A model generated the notes under the pieces. That model saw only the letters and a list, made by a program, of their open reading frames with translations, ran no database searches and was not told where the DNA came from. The position numbers were made by a program, and so were the translations under genes. From Azorinus chamasolen (lineage: Eukaryota; Mollusca; Bivalvia; Cardiida; Solecurtidae), in assembly GCA_963576725.1 (NCBI GenBank), contig OY755240.1:65126412-65190411 (forward strand): a DNA stretch of 64,000 bases. Reading direction: 5' to 3'. The first letter of the stretch is position 1. Each line of letters begins with the position of its first letter. Shown here one piece after another: positions 10,110 to 22,857 of this stretch.

Positions 10110-11038
10110 ATTGTATGATGTTGTTGGTTGTGGAACAATATATGGCACATTGACAATTCTCGTCCGCAAAGGAGAAAACATACAAAAGGATGAAGAAATT
10201 CGAGAGATTCTTGTCAGGCACAACTATGGTCATGGTTACAAGGTTCAGACCTTACTACATAGAAAATACCAAGTGGGAGAAGAGGAAGAAGCAACAGAGG
10301 AAATTAAATCTGGAAGAAGCATATTAGCAACATTAAACCATGACTCGAATAGAACTAGGGGAACACTTGGATGTTTTATTGGACTGAAAACAGAACAGAG
10401 AGCGGAAGAGGATATGGAGATAGAAAGACCCATGCAGACTAGAGGTGACAGAGGGGCAGAAGAAAGACCCACACAGACAACAGGTGACAGGGGGGCAGAA
10501 GAAAGACCCACAATGACCACAGGTGACAGGGGGGCAGAAGAAAGGCCCACACAGACAACAGGTGACAGTGGGGCAGTTGAACAAACCCAAGACTTGTTTG
10601 GTATAACTTGTGCCCATTGTGTAGAGGAGTGCCATCCAGATATACACATTGAAGAGGACCGGCAACACCACGTGATCGGGACAACAGAAATATGTCATCA
10701 TATTGGGGAGAAAATAGACATTGCTGCTATACGAATAACACCTGAAAGGATATCACAGTGTGATACACAAATTAGTTCTAGAAATTGGGATTTGTATGAT
10801 GGGCATGTTAAAAATGTTGACTTAGAGGCGAAACTCGTGTACAAGATGGGTGGAGCTACTGGCTTTACAGAGGGTATTGTTATTTCAAATGATTACAAAC
10901 CTGACAGTGACTGGCGAGAGTTCAAAGATATCATGCAGGAATATAATGCATTTGGACACAATTTTGATAACAATTTCAATATTTTGATAGCCCTGAAGGA
11001 GGATTCAAGAGAAGCTGCAGCAGAGGAACCTCAGCAAT
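10110..11038 (+). CDS. Trypsin-fold serine peptidase-like protein, exon with His and Asp
   Basis: This internal coding exon is open throughout. The chosen left boundary is the acceptor after GTTTTGTTTTATTTTTTAG (AG at 10108-10109), because the frame upstream of it lies in a MITE. The right boundary is the donor AAT/GTAAGA at 11039 (phase 1). In order it encodes an N-terminal region with LYDVVGCGTIYGTL; an acidic stretch (EEEEATEE); a strand GTLGCFIGLK; four 13-residue repeats (RPTQTTGDRGAEE type, 10426-10581); GITCAHCV with the presumed catalytic His at 10615; KIDIAAIRI with the presumed Asp at 10717; and VYKMGGATGFTEGIVIS, the usual lead-in to the serine box. The GDSGS box is missing here but is found in phase in the exon at 29571. 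Peptidase activity is inferred from the conserved triad. No signal peptide is visible because the N-terminus is not in this exon. Confidence 0.82.
10426..10581 (+). repeat. In-frame 39-bp minisatellite, four units
   Basis: Four head-to-tail 39-bp units encode RPMQTRGDRGAEE, RPTQTTGDRGAEE, RPTMTTGDRGAEE and RPTQTTGDSGAVE. The array sits inside the peptidase exon, between the strand GTLGCFIGLK and the catalytic-His strand, and would form a long charged surface loop. The length is a multiple of three, so unit gain or loss would keep the frame. Confidence 0.85.
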
Positions 11039-11120
11039 GTAAGATGTGCTGCAGTATTTTATAACCTCTCTACACAGTCACTTACCTCATTCCCTAATAT
11101 TGACACCTGTGACACCTCTT

Positions 11121-11334
11121 TTAACCCATTCCCGTATATGCTATTTTTAGATCCAACCTCTTTGAACAAATCTACCGAAAAGGAGCATTTACTACTGAAA
11201 AGGAAAATTATAGAATTGTGTAGAATTGAAACCATTGTGATAAATAGAGCATTTGCTCCTCTATTATCACAATGGTTTCACAAAGTGACTTTTACAGAAG
11301 TGTCAAAAGGCGTCTATATGTGAGAATGGGTTAA
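11121..11334. mobile_element. TTAA-flanked MITE just inside the intron
   Basis: The ends are TTAACCCATTCCCGTATA and TATGTGAGAATGGGTTAA, with an inner hairpin built on GAAACCATTGTGATAAATAG. A shorter hairpin of the same kind (GAGCATTTGCTCC) follows at 11355-11405. Confidence 0.75.
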
Positions 11335-12335
11335 AGTCATTTAAAACCAATTTTGATAAATTGAGCATTTGCTCCTTTGGAGCAAATGCTCTACTTATTA
11401 CAATGGATTAAAGGCTATACATTTCTTAAATGTTTCCTTTTTAGCTCACCTGGCATGAAGTGCCAAGGTGAGCTATTGTGATTCCCATGTCAACTTTTTT
11501 TGCCCCCGAGATCAGATCTGGGAGGGGGCATATTGTTTTTAGCTCACCTGAGCCAAAGGCTCAGGTGAGCTATTGTGACCGCGATCCGTCCGGCGTCCGG
11601 CGACCCGATTTTAACCAAATTTTGTCAGAAGCATCAGTGGTTAGGGGGAACGAAATGTTGTTCACATTATGACCCCAGGCCAAAAATGGCCCCGCCCTAG
11701 GGCTTATCAGTTTGTCATAGGAAAATCTTTAAAAATCTTCTTCTCTGAAACTGTAAGGCCTAGACTTTTGATATTTGGCATGTATCATGATCTTATGGTC
11801 CTCTACAAAGATTGTTCAAATTATGAAGGGGCTTATCAGTTTTTCATAGGAAAATCTTTAAAAATCTTCTTCTCTGAAACTGTAAGGCCTAGACCTTTGA
11901 TATTTGGTATGTAGTATGATCTAATGTTCCTCTACAAAAGCTGTCCAAATTATGACCCCGAGTCAAAAATGGCCCCGCCCAAGGGCTTATCAGTTTTTCA
12001 TAGGAAAATCTTTAAAAATCTTCTTCTCTGAAACTAAGGCCTAGACCTTTGATATTTGATATGTAGCATGATCTAATGGTTCTTTGCAAAAGTTGTTCAA
12101 TTATGACCCCCGGGCCAAAAATGGGCCCGCCCACGGGCTTATCAGTTTTTCATGTTGTATAAATGATGACTTCTTGGTCAAAAATGGCTCTGCCCCTGGG
12201 GTTATCTCAGGTGAGCGCTTCAGGGCCTCATGGCCCTCTTGTTAGCTCACCTATCACGAAGTGCCAAGGTGAGCTATTGTGATCGCCCTGTGTCCGGCGT
12301 CAGTCGTCGTCCATCGTCCGCCGTACACAATTTTT

Positions 12336-12818
12336 ATGCCCCCGTTGACGATAGTCAGGGGGCATTATGTTTTGCACATGTCAGTCCGTCTTTCCGTGTG
12401 TCACGCTTTTAGGTGCAGTTGGATGTCACAGTTTTTCATGTCTTTTAAGTCAGTAATTTCTACACTTATACACATGATCCTTCACATACACATCAATTAC
12501 CATCTGTGCTATCATTTGACACCTATGCTGCCGGCAAGCCCAAGGTCGAGGTCAAATGACTTGGAAATTTTATGTGCAGTTGGTTGTCACATTTACGTTT
12601 TGTCAAAGTTTTTTCATTGTCTTATATCTCACTAACAGCTATAGCTATTGGCATGGAATTTCATATACACATTCAACACCATCCATACTTTCATTACGTA
12701 CCCGGCCCATGCTGCCCGCAAGTCCAAGGTCAAGGTCAAATAACTTAGGAATTTTACGTACAGCTAGGCAAGCACTCACACGGGGGTATCACTGTGTCTT
12801 ACAGACACAATTTTCCAG
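12336..12818 (+). mobile_element. Hairpin-headed element, ATGCCCCCG family
   Basis: The 5' hairpin is ATGCCCCC...GGGGGCAT. The body has about 150-bp units with GGTCAAATGACTT. The 3' end has CGGGGGTATC (head arm inverted), then the hairpin TGTGTCTTACAGACACA, AATTTT and CCAG before a T-run. A close relative is at 58308-58803. Confidence 0.78.
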
Positions 12819-14118
12819 TTTCAAATGGCTTCTCCTCCTACACCACTGGGAGAATTTCTACTAAATTTCACAGAAATGTACTTTGGGTGGTCCTCTTTCA
12901 AGTTTGTTCAAATCATGACCCCCAGGCCAAAAATGGCCCTGCCCTGTGGCTTATCATTTGTTTTTGTAAAAATCTTTAAAAAAAATTCTTCTCTGAAACC
13001 ACAAATCCTAGAGCTTAGATATTTTGTATGTAGCATCATCTAATGGTACTCTACCAAGGTTGTTCAAATTATGACCTCCAGGCCAAAAATGGCCCGCCCC
13101 GGTTTGTTTAAAACATGACCTCCGGGCGAAAAATGGCCTCGCCCTGGTGCCTATCAGTTGTTTTTGTAAAATTCTTTAAAAATCTTCTTCTCTGAAACCG
13201 TAAGGCCTAGACCTTTGATATTTGGTATGTAGCATTATCTAATGGTCCTCTACCAAGGTTGTTCAAATTATGACTCCCGGATCAAAAATGGCCCTGCCCC
13301 GGGGCTTATCAGTTTTTCATAGGAAAATCTTTAAAAATCTTCTTCTGTGAAACCATGAGGCCTAGACCTTTTATATTGGTATGTAGCATCATCCAATGGC
13401 CCCCTACAAAGATTTTCAAATTATGACACCTGGACCAAAAATGGCCCCGCCCCGGGACGTATCAGTTTTTCATAGGAAAATCTTTAAAACCCTTCTACTC
13501 CGAAACTGTAAGGCCTAGACCTTTGATATTTGGTATGTAGCATCATCTAATGATTTTCTACCAAGATTATTCAAATTATGACCACTGGACCAAAATGACC
13601 CCACCCCACTGGGCTTATCAGTTTTTCATAGGAAAATCTTTAAAAATCTCCTTCTGTGAAATCGCAAGGCCCAGACCTTTGAAATTTATGTGAAGCATCA
13701 CGTAATGTTCCATTATTAAGATTGTTCAAATTTTAACGTCCAGGCCTTAAGTTATGGCCCTTGATTTCATATTGGCCCCAATCTGAAGCTGACCTGTTTT
13801 ACATAGAAATACAGTGTATGCATAAGTCTATAGTAACCAGGTGAGCGATTTAGGGCCATCATAGCCCTCTTGTTTTCAGAAGCATCAGTGGCTAGGGGGA
13901 ACAAAATTTTAATAATTTTGGCCCCACCCCACCGGGCTTATCAGTTTTTCATAGGAAAATCTTTAAAAATCTCCTTCTGTGAAATCGAAAGGCCCAGACC
14001 TTTGAAATTTATATGAAGCATCACCTAATACCATTATCAAGATTGTTCAAATTTTAACGTCCAGACCTAAAGTTATGGCCCTTGATTTCATATTGGCCCC
14101 AATCTGAAGCTGACATTT

Positions 14119-15530
14119 TTATCCCCCACCACATAGCGGAGGGGGGTTATAGGAATGGCCTTCGTCTATTTGTCCGTCAGTCCGTCCGTCTGTCTGTCTG
14201 TCTGTCCGTCCGTCTCTCTGTCTGTCTGTCTGTCTGTCTGTCTGTCCGTAACAATTTCGTGTCCGCTCCATATCTCCTATACCCCTTGAAGGATTTTCAA
14301 GAACTTGCCTCAAATGTTAACCAAGTTAAGACGATGTGCAAAACATATGTGGCAGATATGTTGGCTCAAGGTCAAGGTCACATTTGAAGGTCAAGGGTTT
14401 TAACCTTCAATTTCCATTGCATTTTTGTGTCCCCTCCATATCTTCTAAACCCTTTGAAGGATTTTCATAAAACTTGAGTCAAGTGTTAACCAAATTAAGA
14501 CGATGTACAGAACACATGTGGCAGTCATGTCGGCTCAAGTTCAAGGTCACATTTGAAGGTCAAGTGTTTAAACCTTCAGTTGCCATTACAGTTTCGTGTC
14601 CGCTCCATATCTTCTAAACCCTTTGAAGGATTTTCATAAAACTTGAGTCAAATATTAAATGAATTGAGACGATGTGCAGAACCCATGCGGCAGTCATGTT
14701 GGCTCAAGTTCACGGTCAGATTTGAAGGTCAAGTGTTTAAACCTTCAGATGACATTACAGTTTCGTGTCCGCTCCATATCTTCTAAACCCTTTGAAGGAT
14801 TTTCATAAAACTTGAGTCAAATATTAAATGAATTGAGACAGTGTGCAGAACCCATGCGGCAGTCATGTTGGCTCAAGTTCAAGGTCATGGTTGAAGGTCA
14901 AGTGTTCTAACCTTTAATTTCCGTTACATTTTCGTGTCCGCTCCATATCTTCTAAAGCCTTTGAAGGATTTTCATAAAAGTTTAGTTAAATCTTAGCTAA
15001 ATTGAGACGATGTGCAGAACACATGTGCCAGTCATGTCGGCTCAAGGTCAAGGTCACATTTGAAGATCAAGTGTTCTTACCTTCATTTCCATTTTAGTTT
15101 CGTTATCTCCTATACCCCTTGAAGGATTTTCAAGAAACTTGCCTCAAATGTTAACCACATTGAGACAATGTGCAGAACATATGTAGCAGTCATGTCGGCT
15201 CAAGGTCAAGGTCACATTTGAAGGCCAAGTGATTTAATCTTCAATTTCCATTACATTTCGTGTCCGCTCCATATCTTCTAAACCATTTGAAGGATTTTCA
15301 TAAAACTTGAGTCGAATATTAACCGAAATGAGATGATGTGCAGAACACATGTGGCAGTCATGTCGGCTCAAGCTCAAGGCCACATTTGAAAGTTGTGTTC
15401 TTACCTTCAGTTGCCATTATATTGTTTTCAACGTCTCATTTTCTTAACAACTGGAAGGTATCACCTTAAGGTCAATGTCTTAATTTAGGTGGCGGCGGTG
15501 GAGGATATAGCTGTCCTTTGGACTGCCTTG
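14119..15530 (+). mobile_element. Hairpin-headed element, ATCCCCC family, about 169-bp cores
   Basis: The head is ATCCCCC...GGGGGGTTAT, followed by a long GTCTGTCTGTCC tract. About seven units of 169 bp (keyed on GTGTCCGCTCCATATC at 14596, 14765, 14934) precede the tail GGTGGAGGATAT, hairpin GTCCTTTGGAC and CCTTG. It interrupts a pearl-like core unit: the sequence resumes TTTACATAGAAATACAG, as in the intact unit at about 13800. Confidence 0.75.
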
Positions 15531-15775
15531 TTTACATAGAAATACAGTGTATGCATAAGTCTATAGTAACCAGGTGAGCGATTTAGGGCCATCATGGCCC
15601 TCTTGTTTTCAGAATCATCAGTGGCTAGGGGGAACAAAATTTGAATAATTTTTCTTCACATTATGACCCTCGGACCAAAACTGGCCCCGCCCAAGGGTTT
15701 ATCAGTTTTTCATAGGAAAATCTTTAAAAACTGTAAGGCCTAGACCTTTGATATTTGATATGTAGCATAGTCTAA

Positions 15776-17185
15776 CAGGGTTCCCACGGACAGGGAAAAG
15801 TCAGGGAAAAAGGTTTTTTTTTCAAGGTCAGGGAAATGTCGGGGAATTTTTTAATTGGTCAGGGAAATTGGAAATTTGGCAAAAGTCAGGGAAAAGTCAG
15901 GGAAATTTGGAACCAAAGGATGAGGGCTGAGGAAATCTGTTAAAAGGAGAAAGAATGAAAATAAAAGGCTAAGGCAGTTTCTTCAATTGTGACTGAACCA
16001 AAAATCTTTATACATCTTTGATTAGCTTTGTATATTTTACATCCAAATTTTATAGTAAATTGTATATCTGTCATGAATTCTGTTAAAACAAAATCATTGG
16101 AGAATTCTGGTACATGTACCTCTGCAAGACTCCAGCATCCATTTTGACAGCAGTGCTAGAATAGGGTAGCAATGCTAGATATTGGACATTCTACTGTAGT
16201 GTCTTGACTTGTTAGGACAGGCTGCAGGGCAGCGGTGCTAGATGTTGGACATTCTACTGTACTGTCTTCAATTGTTAGTGCAGCAATATTTGGTCTGCTA
16301 TTATGAAAACAGTAAAAATGCAGACGCTTTTCTGGCATCTACAGAGACCCATTAAAAGGACCTATTTTTGCGAAAAAAGTGATGCAAAATGTTGATTAAA
16401 TTGCAAAACAAGAGGGCCTGAAAGGCCCTGATATCGCTCACCAGAAAATCAGAGGAGAAGATTTTCAAAGTTTTCACTGTGTTTCTGTAGAAAACTAGCC
16501 GGCCCTGGGGCGGGCCAATTTTGACCCCATTTTAAAAGCATGCTATATCAGTGTCTTACACACTGTATGTACTATTTTAAAATTCAGCTTACACAGAAAA
16601 ACTGAAAGATTAACCATTTCCACCATAGATACACGTTTTATCATGTTTGCAAACAGAATAGACCCATATCAGGCAGCTCCTGTAGGAGCTGTCTGGTCAG
16701 GTTCTACTCTGTTTGCTTAGAAAAATATCATAAATCTGAGATTTTACAGTATTCTATTGCCAAAATATTTCATAAATTTTACTTAATTATATATTCATAG
16801 TAGATGGAGTCTCTAATAAAATTTCATGGAGGAAAGGGTTAAGAGATGTAGAAAAGATTCAAGAGACTTTATACTTTGGGTGCATATTAGGACCTGTTTG
16901 GCATCCTGCATGTTACATTCAATATTTCAGCAATTAAAAATGAAAAAGTCAAAAACATTTTTTTTAAAATGATCAAAACACTACTGCTGTATATATAGTT
17001 ATCATAAAGAGAGAGGTGGTAAGGATTGGCTGATGGGGAGGATGGAGGCCAACATTTATTGATCATGCTCATAGATGACCAATTTAACTACTGTTAACAT
17101 GGGGTCAGGGAAAATTGAAATTCGGTCAGGGAAAAGTCAGTGAAAAGTCAGGGAATTTTATTTTTTTCTGTTTTGTGGGAACCCT
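15776..17185. mobile_element. CAGGGTTCCC-ended DNA element, copy 1 of a tandem pair
   Basis: The ends are CAGGGTTCCCACGG and GTGGGAACCCT, and inner sequence is dominated by AAAGTCAGGGAAA motifs. The body carries an inverted 3' end of a pearl-like element (about 16408-16530) and a TTAA MITE (about 16612-16844). The end sequence is hAT-like, but no 8-bp duplication is found; the pair as a whole is flanked by TCTAA (15771-15775 and 18688-18692). Confidence 0.7.
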
Positions 17186-17186
17186 A

Positions 17187-18687
17187 CAGGGTTCCCACGT
17201 TCCCACGGACAGGGAAAAGTCAGGGGAAAAAAGATTTTTTTCAAGGTCAGGGAAAAGTCAGGGAATTTTTTAATTGGTCAGGGAAATTGGAAATTTGGCA
17301 AAAGTCAGGGAAATTTGGAACCAAAGGATGAGGGCTGAAGAAATATGTCAAAAAGGAGAAAGAATGAAAAAAAAGGCTAAGGCAGTTTCTTCAATTTTGA
17401 CTAAACCAAACATCCATATATATCTTTGATTAGCTTTGTATATTTGACATCCAAATTTTATAGTATATCTGTCATGAAGTCTGTTAAAACAAAATCATTG
17501 GAGTATTCTGGCACTTCTGCTAGACTTCAGCATCCATTTTGACAGCAGTGCTAGAATAGGGCAGCAATGCTAGATATTGGACATTCTACTGTAGTGTCTT
17601 GACTTGTTAAGACAGGCTGCAGGGCAGCGGTGCTAGATATTGGACATTCTACTGTACTGTCTTAGATTGTTAGTGCAGCAATATTTGGTCTGCTATTATG
17701 AAAACTGAAAATGCAGACCCTTTTCTGGCATCTACAGAGACCTATTTTTGAAACAAAAAAAAAGTAATGCAAAATTTTGATTAAATTGCAAAATAAGAGG
17801 GCCTGAAAGGCCCTGATATCGCTCACCAGAAAATCAGAGGAGAAGATTTTCAAAGTTTTCACTATGTGTTTCTATAGAAAACTAGCCGGCCCTGGGGTGG
17901 GGCCAATTTTGACCCCATTTTAATAGTATGCTATATCAGTGTCTTACACACTGTATGTACTATTTTAAAATACAGCTTACACAGAAAAACTGAAAGATTA
18001 ACTATTTCCACCATAGATACACATTTTATCACATTTGCAAACAGAATATACCCATATCGGGCAGCTCCTGTAGGAGCTGTCTGAGCAGGGTCTACTCTGT
18101 TTGCTTAGAAAAATATAATCTATATATAACAATTTGATAAGCATTGTATAATAGTCCATCGACTGTTCAGCTGCCTCTGTAGAACTCACAGAAGGCTCTT
18201 GACCACATCCCGGCTGAGTTTTTACTGTAGTCTACTGCCAAAATATTTCATAACTTTGCTTAAAAATAAAATTTTACTTGATTATAATTTTATATTCATA
18301 GTAGATGGAGTCTCTAATAAAATTTCATGGAGGAAAGGGTTAAGTGAGGTAGAAAAGATTCAAGAGACTTTATACTTTGGGTGCATATTAGGACCTGTTT
18401 TTTGCATCCTGCATGTTACATTCAATATTGAGCAATTAAAAATGAAAAAGTCAAAAACATTTTTTTTTAAATGATCAAAACACTACTGCTGTATATATAG
18501 TTATCATAAAGAGAGAGGTGGTAAGGATTGGCTGATGGGGAGGACGGAGGCCAACATTTATTGATCATGCTCAAAGATGACCAGTTAAACTACTGTTAAC
18601 ATGGGGTCAGGGAAAATTGAAATTCGGTCAGGGAAAAGTCAGTGAAAAGTCAGGGAATTTTATTTTTTCTGTTTTATGGGAACCCTG
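17187..18687. mobile_element. CAGGGTTCCC-ended DNA element, copy 2 of a tandem pair
   Basis: This is a direct repeat of the preceding copy, including the same captured pearl-like fragment (about 17786-17910) and MITE (17997-18343), with about 90 bp extra. The joint between the copies has a short scrambled repeat of the terminus (GGGTTCCCACGTTCCCACGG). It ends TATGGGAACCCTG. Confidence 0.72.
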
Positions 18688-21574
18688 TCTAATGGTTCTC
18701 TACAAAGATTGTTCAGATTATGACCCCCAAACCAAGAAAATCTTTAAAAATCTTCTTCTCTGAAACTGTAAGGCCTGGACCTTTGATATTTAGTATGTAA
18801 CATGATCTAATGGTCCTCTTCAAATATTGTTCAAATTATTACCCTCGGACCAAAAATGGCCCTGCCCCATGGCGTATCAATTTTTCATAGGAAAATCTTT
18901 AAAAATCTTCTTCTCTGAAACTGTAAGGCCTAGAGCTTTGATGTTTGGTATGTGGCATGATCTAATGGTCTTCTACATAAATTTAGACCAAAAATGGCCC
19001 CGCCCAAGAGCTTATCAGTTTTTCATAGGAAAATCTTTAAAAATCTTCTTCTCTGAAACTGTAAGGCCTAGAACTTTTATATTTGGTATATAGCATGATC
19101 TAATAGTCCTCTAGAAAGATTGTTCAAATTTCGACCCCTGGGTCGAAAATGGCCTAGCCCAAGGACTTTTCAGTTTTTCATAGGAAGATCTTTAAAAGTC
19201 TTCTTCTCTGAAACTAAAATGCCCAGACCTGATATTTGGTAAATTGGTATATATTGGTATCATTATTTATAGTCCTCTACCAAGATTGTTCAAATTATGA
19301 CCCCCAGGCCAAAATGGCCCCACCGCAGGGTTTATCAATTTTACATAGACTTATATTGAAAAATCTTCTTTTCTGAAACCATAAGGCCAGTACCTTTAAT
19401 ATTTGACTTGCAGCTTGTCCAATATAGTCCTCTACCAAGATTGTAAAAATATGACCCTTTGGTAAAAAGTGGCTCGGCTCTGAGGCATATTCATTTTTCA
19501 TAGACAAGAAAAACCTTAAAAAGTCTTAGTCCCTGAAACCATAAGACACATGCCTTCCATATTTAGTATGTAGCTTTGCCTTGTGGTCCTCTGCCAAGAA
19601 TGTTCAACTTACGACCCAGACATCCAGGCGAAACTTGGCCCAGTCCTGGGGCTTATCAGTTTTTCATGCGGAATATAATTATAAGATATTATTTTTCTCT
19701 GAAACCATAAGGCTTAGACCTTCAAATAATGGCATGCAGCTTTGCCTTGTGGTTCTCAACCAAGGTTGTACAAATGATGACTTTTGGGTCAAAAATGGCC
19801 CCATCCTGGCGGTTATCTCAGGTGAGCGCTTCAGGGCCTCATGGCCCTCTTGTTTTCAAATGGATTCTCCTCTTAAACCACTGGGACGATTTTAAATAAA
19901 TTTCACAGAAATGTACCTCGTGCGGTCCACTATCAAGTTTGTTCAAATCATAACTCCCAAGCCAAAAATAGCCCCAGCCCGGGGCTTATCAGTTGTTTTT
20001 GTAAAAATCTTCTGCGTCGAAACCAATGTCCAAAAAGAAATAAAAAAGAATCTTCTTGTCAAAAATTGTTAGGCCTAGAGCTACCAAATTTGATATGTAG
20101 AATAATCTAGTGGACCTCTACATAGATTGTTCAAATTTTGTCCCTGGGGTCAAAATTGGCCCAAGCCGGGGGGGTCACAAGTTTTACATTGGATTATATA
20201 GTAAAAACTTTAAAAATCATCTTGTCTGAAACAGAAAAGCTTAGAGCTATGATATTTGGTATGTAGCATCCATTGGTGAAATTTTACTAATATTGTTCAA
20301 ATTATGCCCCTGGGGCCAAAGACGGCCATGTCCTTGGAGTCAAATGTTTTACATATAGGATTATATTGTAAAAAACTTTAAAAATCTTCTTGTCTCAAAA
20401 CGAAAGACTTGGAGCTGTGATATTTGGTATGAAGCATCATCTGGCAGACCTTTACCAAGGTTGTTCCAATTTTGTCCCTGGAGCCAAAATTGTCCCCACC
20501 TTGGGGGTCACACGTTTTACATAGAATTATATACAGTAGTGAAAACTTTTAAAATCTTCTTGTCCAAAACCAAAAAGCTTAGAGCTGTGATATTTGGTAT
20601 GCAGCATTACCTGGTGAACCTTTACTAAGATTGTTCAAATTGTGTCCCTGGGATGGAACACGACCACGCCCTGGAGATCGCATGTTTCACATAGGATTAT
20701 GTAGTAAAAACTTTAAATATGTTCTTGTCCGAAACTGAAAGGCTTAGAGCTGTGATGTTTGGTATGTAGAATCATCTGATAAACCTTTACCAAAACCCTA
20801 GGGTCAAAATTGGCTCTACCCCGGAGTCATACATTTTACTGAAAAATCAGAGCTACCAAATTTGGTATGTAGCATCATCTGACGGACCTCAAGATTGCTT
20901 GAAATTTGCCCCTTGGGTCAAACTGACTCTGTCCAGGCGGTCAAAAGTTTTACATAGTAAAAACTAAAAACACCTCTTGTCTGAGACCCAAAGGCTTAGA
21001 TCTGTGATATTTGTTTTGTAGTATTATCTAGTAGACCTCCTCAAAGATTATATTCAAATTTTGCCCCATGGTAAAAGTGACCCTGCCCTTTGGGTTGTCA
21101 GTTTACATAGAGTCACATCTCTGAAATTAATATGGTCAGAGCTTTGATATAGAAAACATAGCAAACTAGCTGAGTGATACAGGGCCAACATGGCCCTCTT
21201 GTCCCCTAATTGTGCACCAGGAGCCAATCTTACCAAAACCTGTATGGCTGAAGCTAACGAAGTTCTAATATGATGATCCAACATCCAGTTGGTGTTGTCA
21301 TAAGTAAGAAATAAGCACATCTATTGTACAATGTTAGACTTAATTGTTTTATTGTAGAATGTGCAGTAGTTTCAGCTGTTCAGGTATTAATGATTGCCGT
21401 AAATAGGGACTTGCAACATGTTTTGTCTAAGATCTTTTATTTGCAAAATCATCCTATAAAGATGGATTTGGCGAAAATTGTCATTCTAAAAGTAATTTCT
21501 TTACCTTTGTAACAGTAGCAGGTGTGTGCAGATGGGGAGGGATGGGGGTTGGCCATCAGTGTCCTATGGACACA

Positions 21575-22840
21575 TTAACCCATTCTCTCATATTGACGAC
21601 TTTTGAAGACTCTGTAAATGTCGGTTTTTGAAATCATTCTACACAATTTTAAAATTTTGCTTTTCTCTAGTCATACCCCCCTTTTGAAAAAATGGGGGTA
21701 TATTGCTTTGCACATGTCGGTCGGTAGATCGATGGTTTCCGAATGATAACTAATAAACGACTTGGCACAGAATCTTCAAACTTGCTGTGGTGGTTGGTCA
21801 TGACAACTAGATGACCCCTATTGTTTTTGAGGTCAAAGGTCAAGGTCACAATGACCTAAAATGGTGAAATCGTTTCCGATCAATAACTGCTCAAGGGTTT
21901 GGCTTGGGATCTTCAAACTTGCTGTGGTGGTTGGTCAAGACCACTAGATGACCCCTATTGTTTTTGAGGTCACTAGGTCAAAGGTCAAGGTCACCATGAC
22001 CATAACTGGTTAAATGGTTTCCGATCAATACCTGCTCAAGGGTTTGGCTTAGAATCTTCAAATTTGCTGTGGTAGTTGGTCATGACCACTGGATGAGCCC
22101 TATTGTTTTTGAGGTCACTAGGTCAAAGTTCAAGGTCACCATGACCTTAAATGATAGAATGGTTTCTGATCAATAACTGCTCAAGGGTTTGGCTTAGGAT
22201 CTTTAAATTTGCTTAGGTGGTTGGACATGACAACTAGATGAACCCTGTTATTTTTTAGGTCACTAGGTCAAAGGTCAAGGTCACCATGACCTTAACTGGT
22301 GAAATCGTTTTCGATCAATAACTGCTTAAGGGTTCGGCTTAGGATCTTCAAACTTGCTGTGTTGGTTGGTCATGACCACTAGATGACCCCTATTGTTTTT
22401 GAGGTCACTAGGTCAAAGGTCAAAGTCACCACGACCTTAACTGTTGAAATCGTTTCCGATCAATAACTGCTCAAGGGTTTGGCTTAGGATCTTCAAACTT
22501 GTTGTGGTGGTTGGTCATGACCACTAGATGACCCCGATTGTTTTTGAGGTCACTAGGTCAAAGGTCAAGGTCACAATGACCTTAACTGGTTTAATGGTTT
22601 CCGATCAATAACTACTGAAGGGTTTGGCTTAGAATCTTCAAACTTGTTGCAGTAGTTAGTCATGACCACAGGATGAGCCCTATTGTTTTTGAGGTCACTA
22701 GGTCAATGGTCAAGGTCATCATGACCATCAGGGGGTCTGGGGGTATACATGTTTTACAAACATCTCTTGTTAATGCTGCTTTTCGGTAGATTTATTCAAA
22801 GAGATTGTACCTAGAAATAGCCTATGAGGGAATGGGTTAA
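21575..22840. mobile_element. TTAA MITE interrupted by an ATACCCCC element
   Basis: The left end is TTAACCCATTCTCTCATA and the right end TATGAGGGAATGGGTTAA. The MITE's own internal sequence (CTTTTCTCTAGT ... AATGCTGCTTTTCGG) is broken at 21672 and 22770 by the element listed next. Confidence 0.78.
21673..22769 (+). mobile_element. Hairpin-headed element, ATACCCCC family, nuclear-receptor-site cores
   Basis: The head is ATACCCCC...GGGGGTAT, followed by GTCGGTCGGTAG. About seven units of 145 bp are keyed on GATCAATAACTGCTCAAGG. The tail is GGGGGTATAC, hairpin ATGTTTTACAAACAT and CTCTTG. Each unit holds GGTCA repeats: AGGTCAAAGGTCA (DR1) and, in four units, a perfect AGGTCAnnnTGACCT palindrome (for example 21843-21857). 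Confidence 0.82.
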
Positions 22841-22857
22841 AACATTTCTAATATTAC

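Larger units (their letters stand above)
11446..21200 (+). mobile_element. Onion-like cluster of nested pearl-like elements
   Basis: Three heads lie near 11446 (GCTCACCTGGCAT...ATGCC... type), 11545 (GCTCACCTGAGCC) and 12247 (GCTCACCTATCAC). Five tails (GGTGAGCG..., GGCC hairpin, CTCTTG) lie near 12240, 13872, 15606, 19852 and 21200. After each tail the sequence resumes inside an interrupted core unit; the phrase CATCAGTGGNTAGGGGGAAC restarts at about 11628, 13880 and 15616. Cores are about 150-165 bp, keyed on CTTTAAAAATCTTC and TTGTTCAAATTATGAC. More tails than heads means some heads were lost or segments were duplicated. The level order is only partly resolved. Confidence 0.65.

Noticed and set aside
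10245..10701. Minus-strand frames of 81-134 codons
   Set aside because: They lie antisense to the peptidase exon and its minisatellite; the plus strand carries the conserved triad motifs.
14119..14387. Frames with SVRLSVCLSV / QTDRQTDRQ repeats
   Set aside because: This is low-complexity translation of the GTCTGTCTGTCC tract behind an element head.
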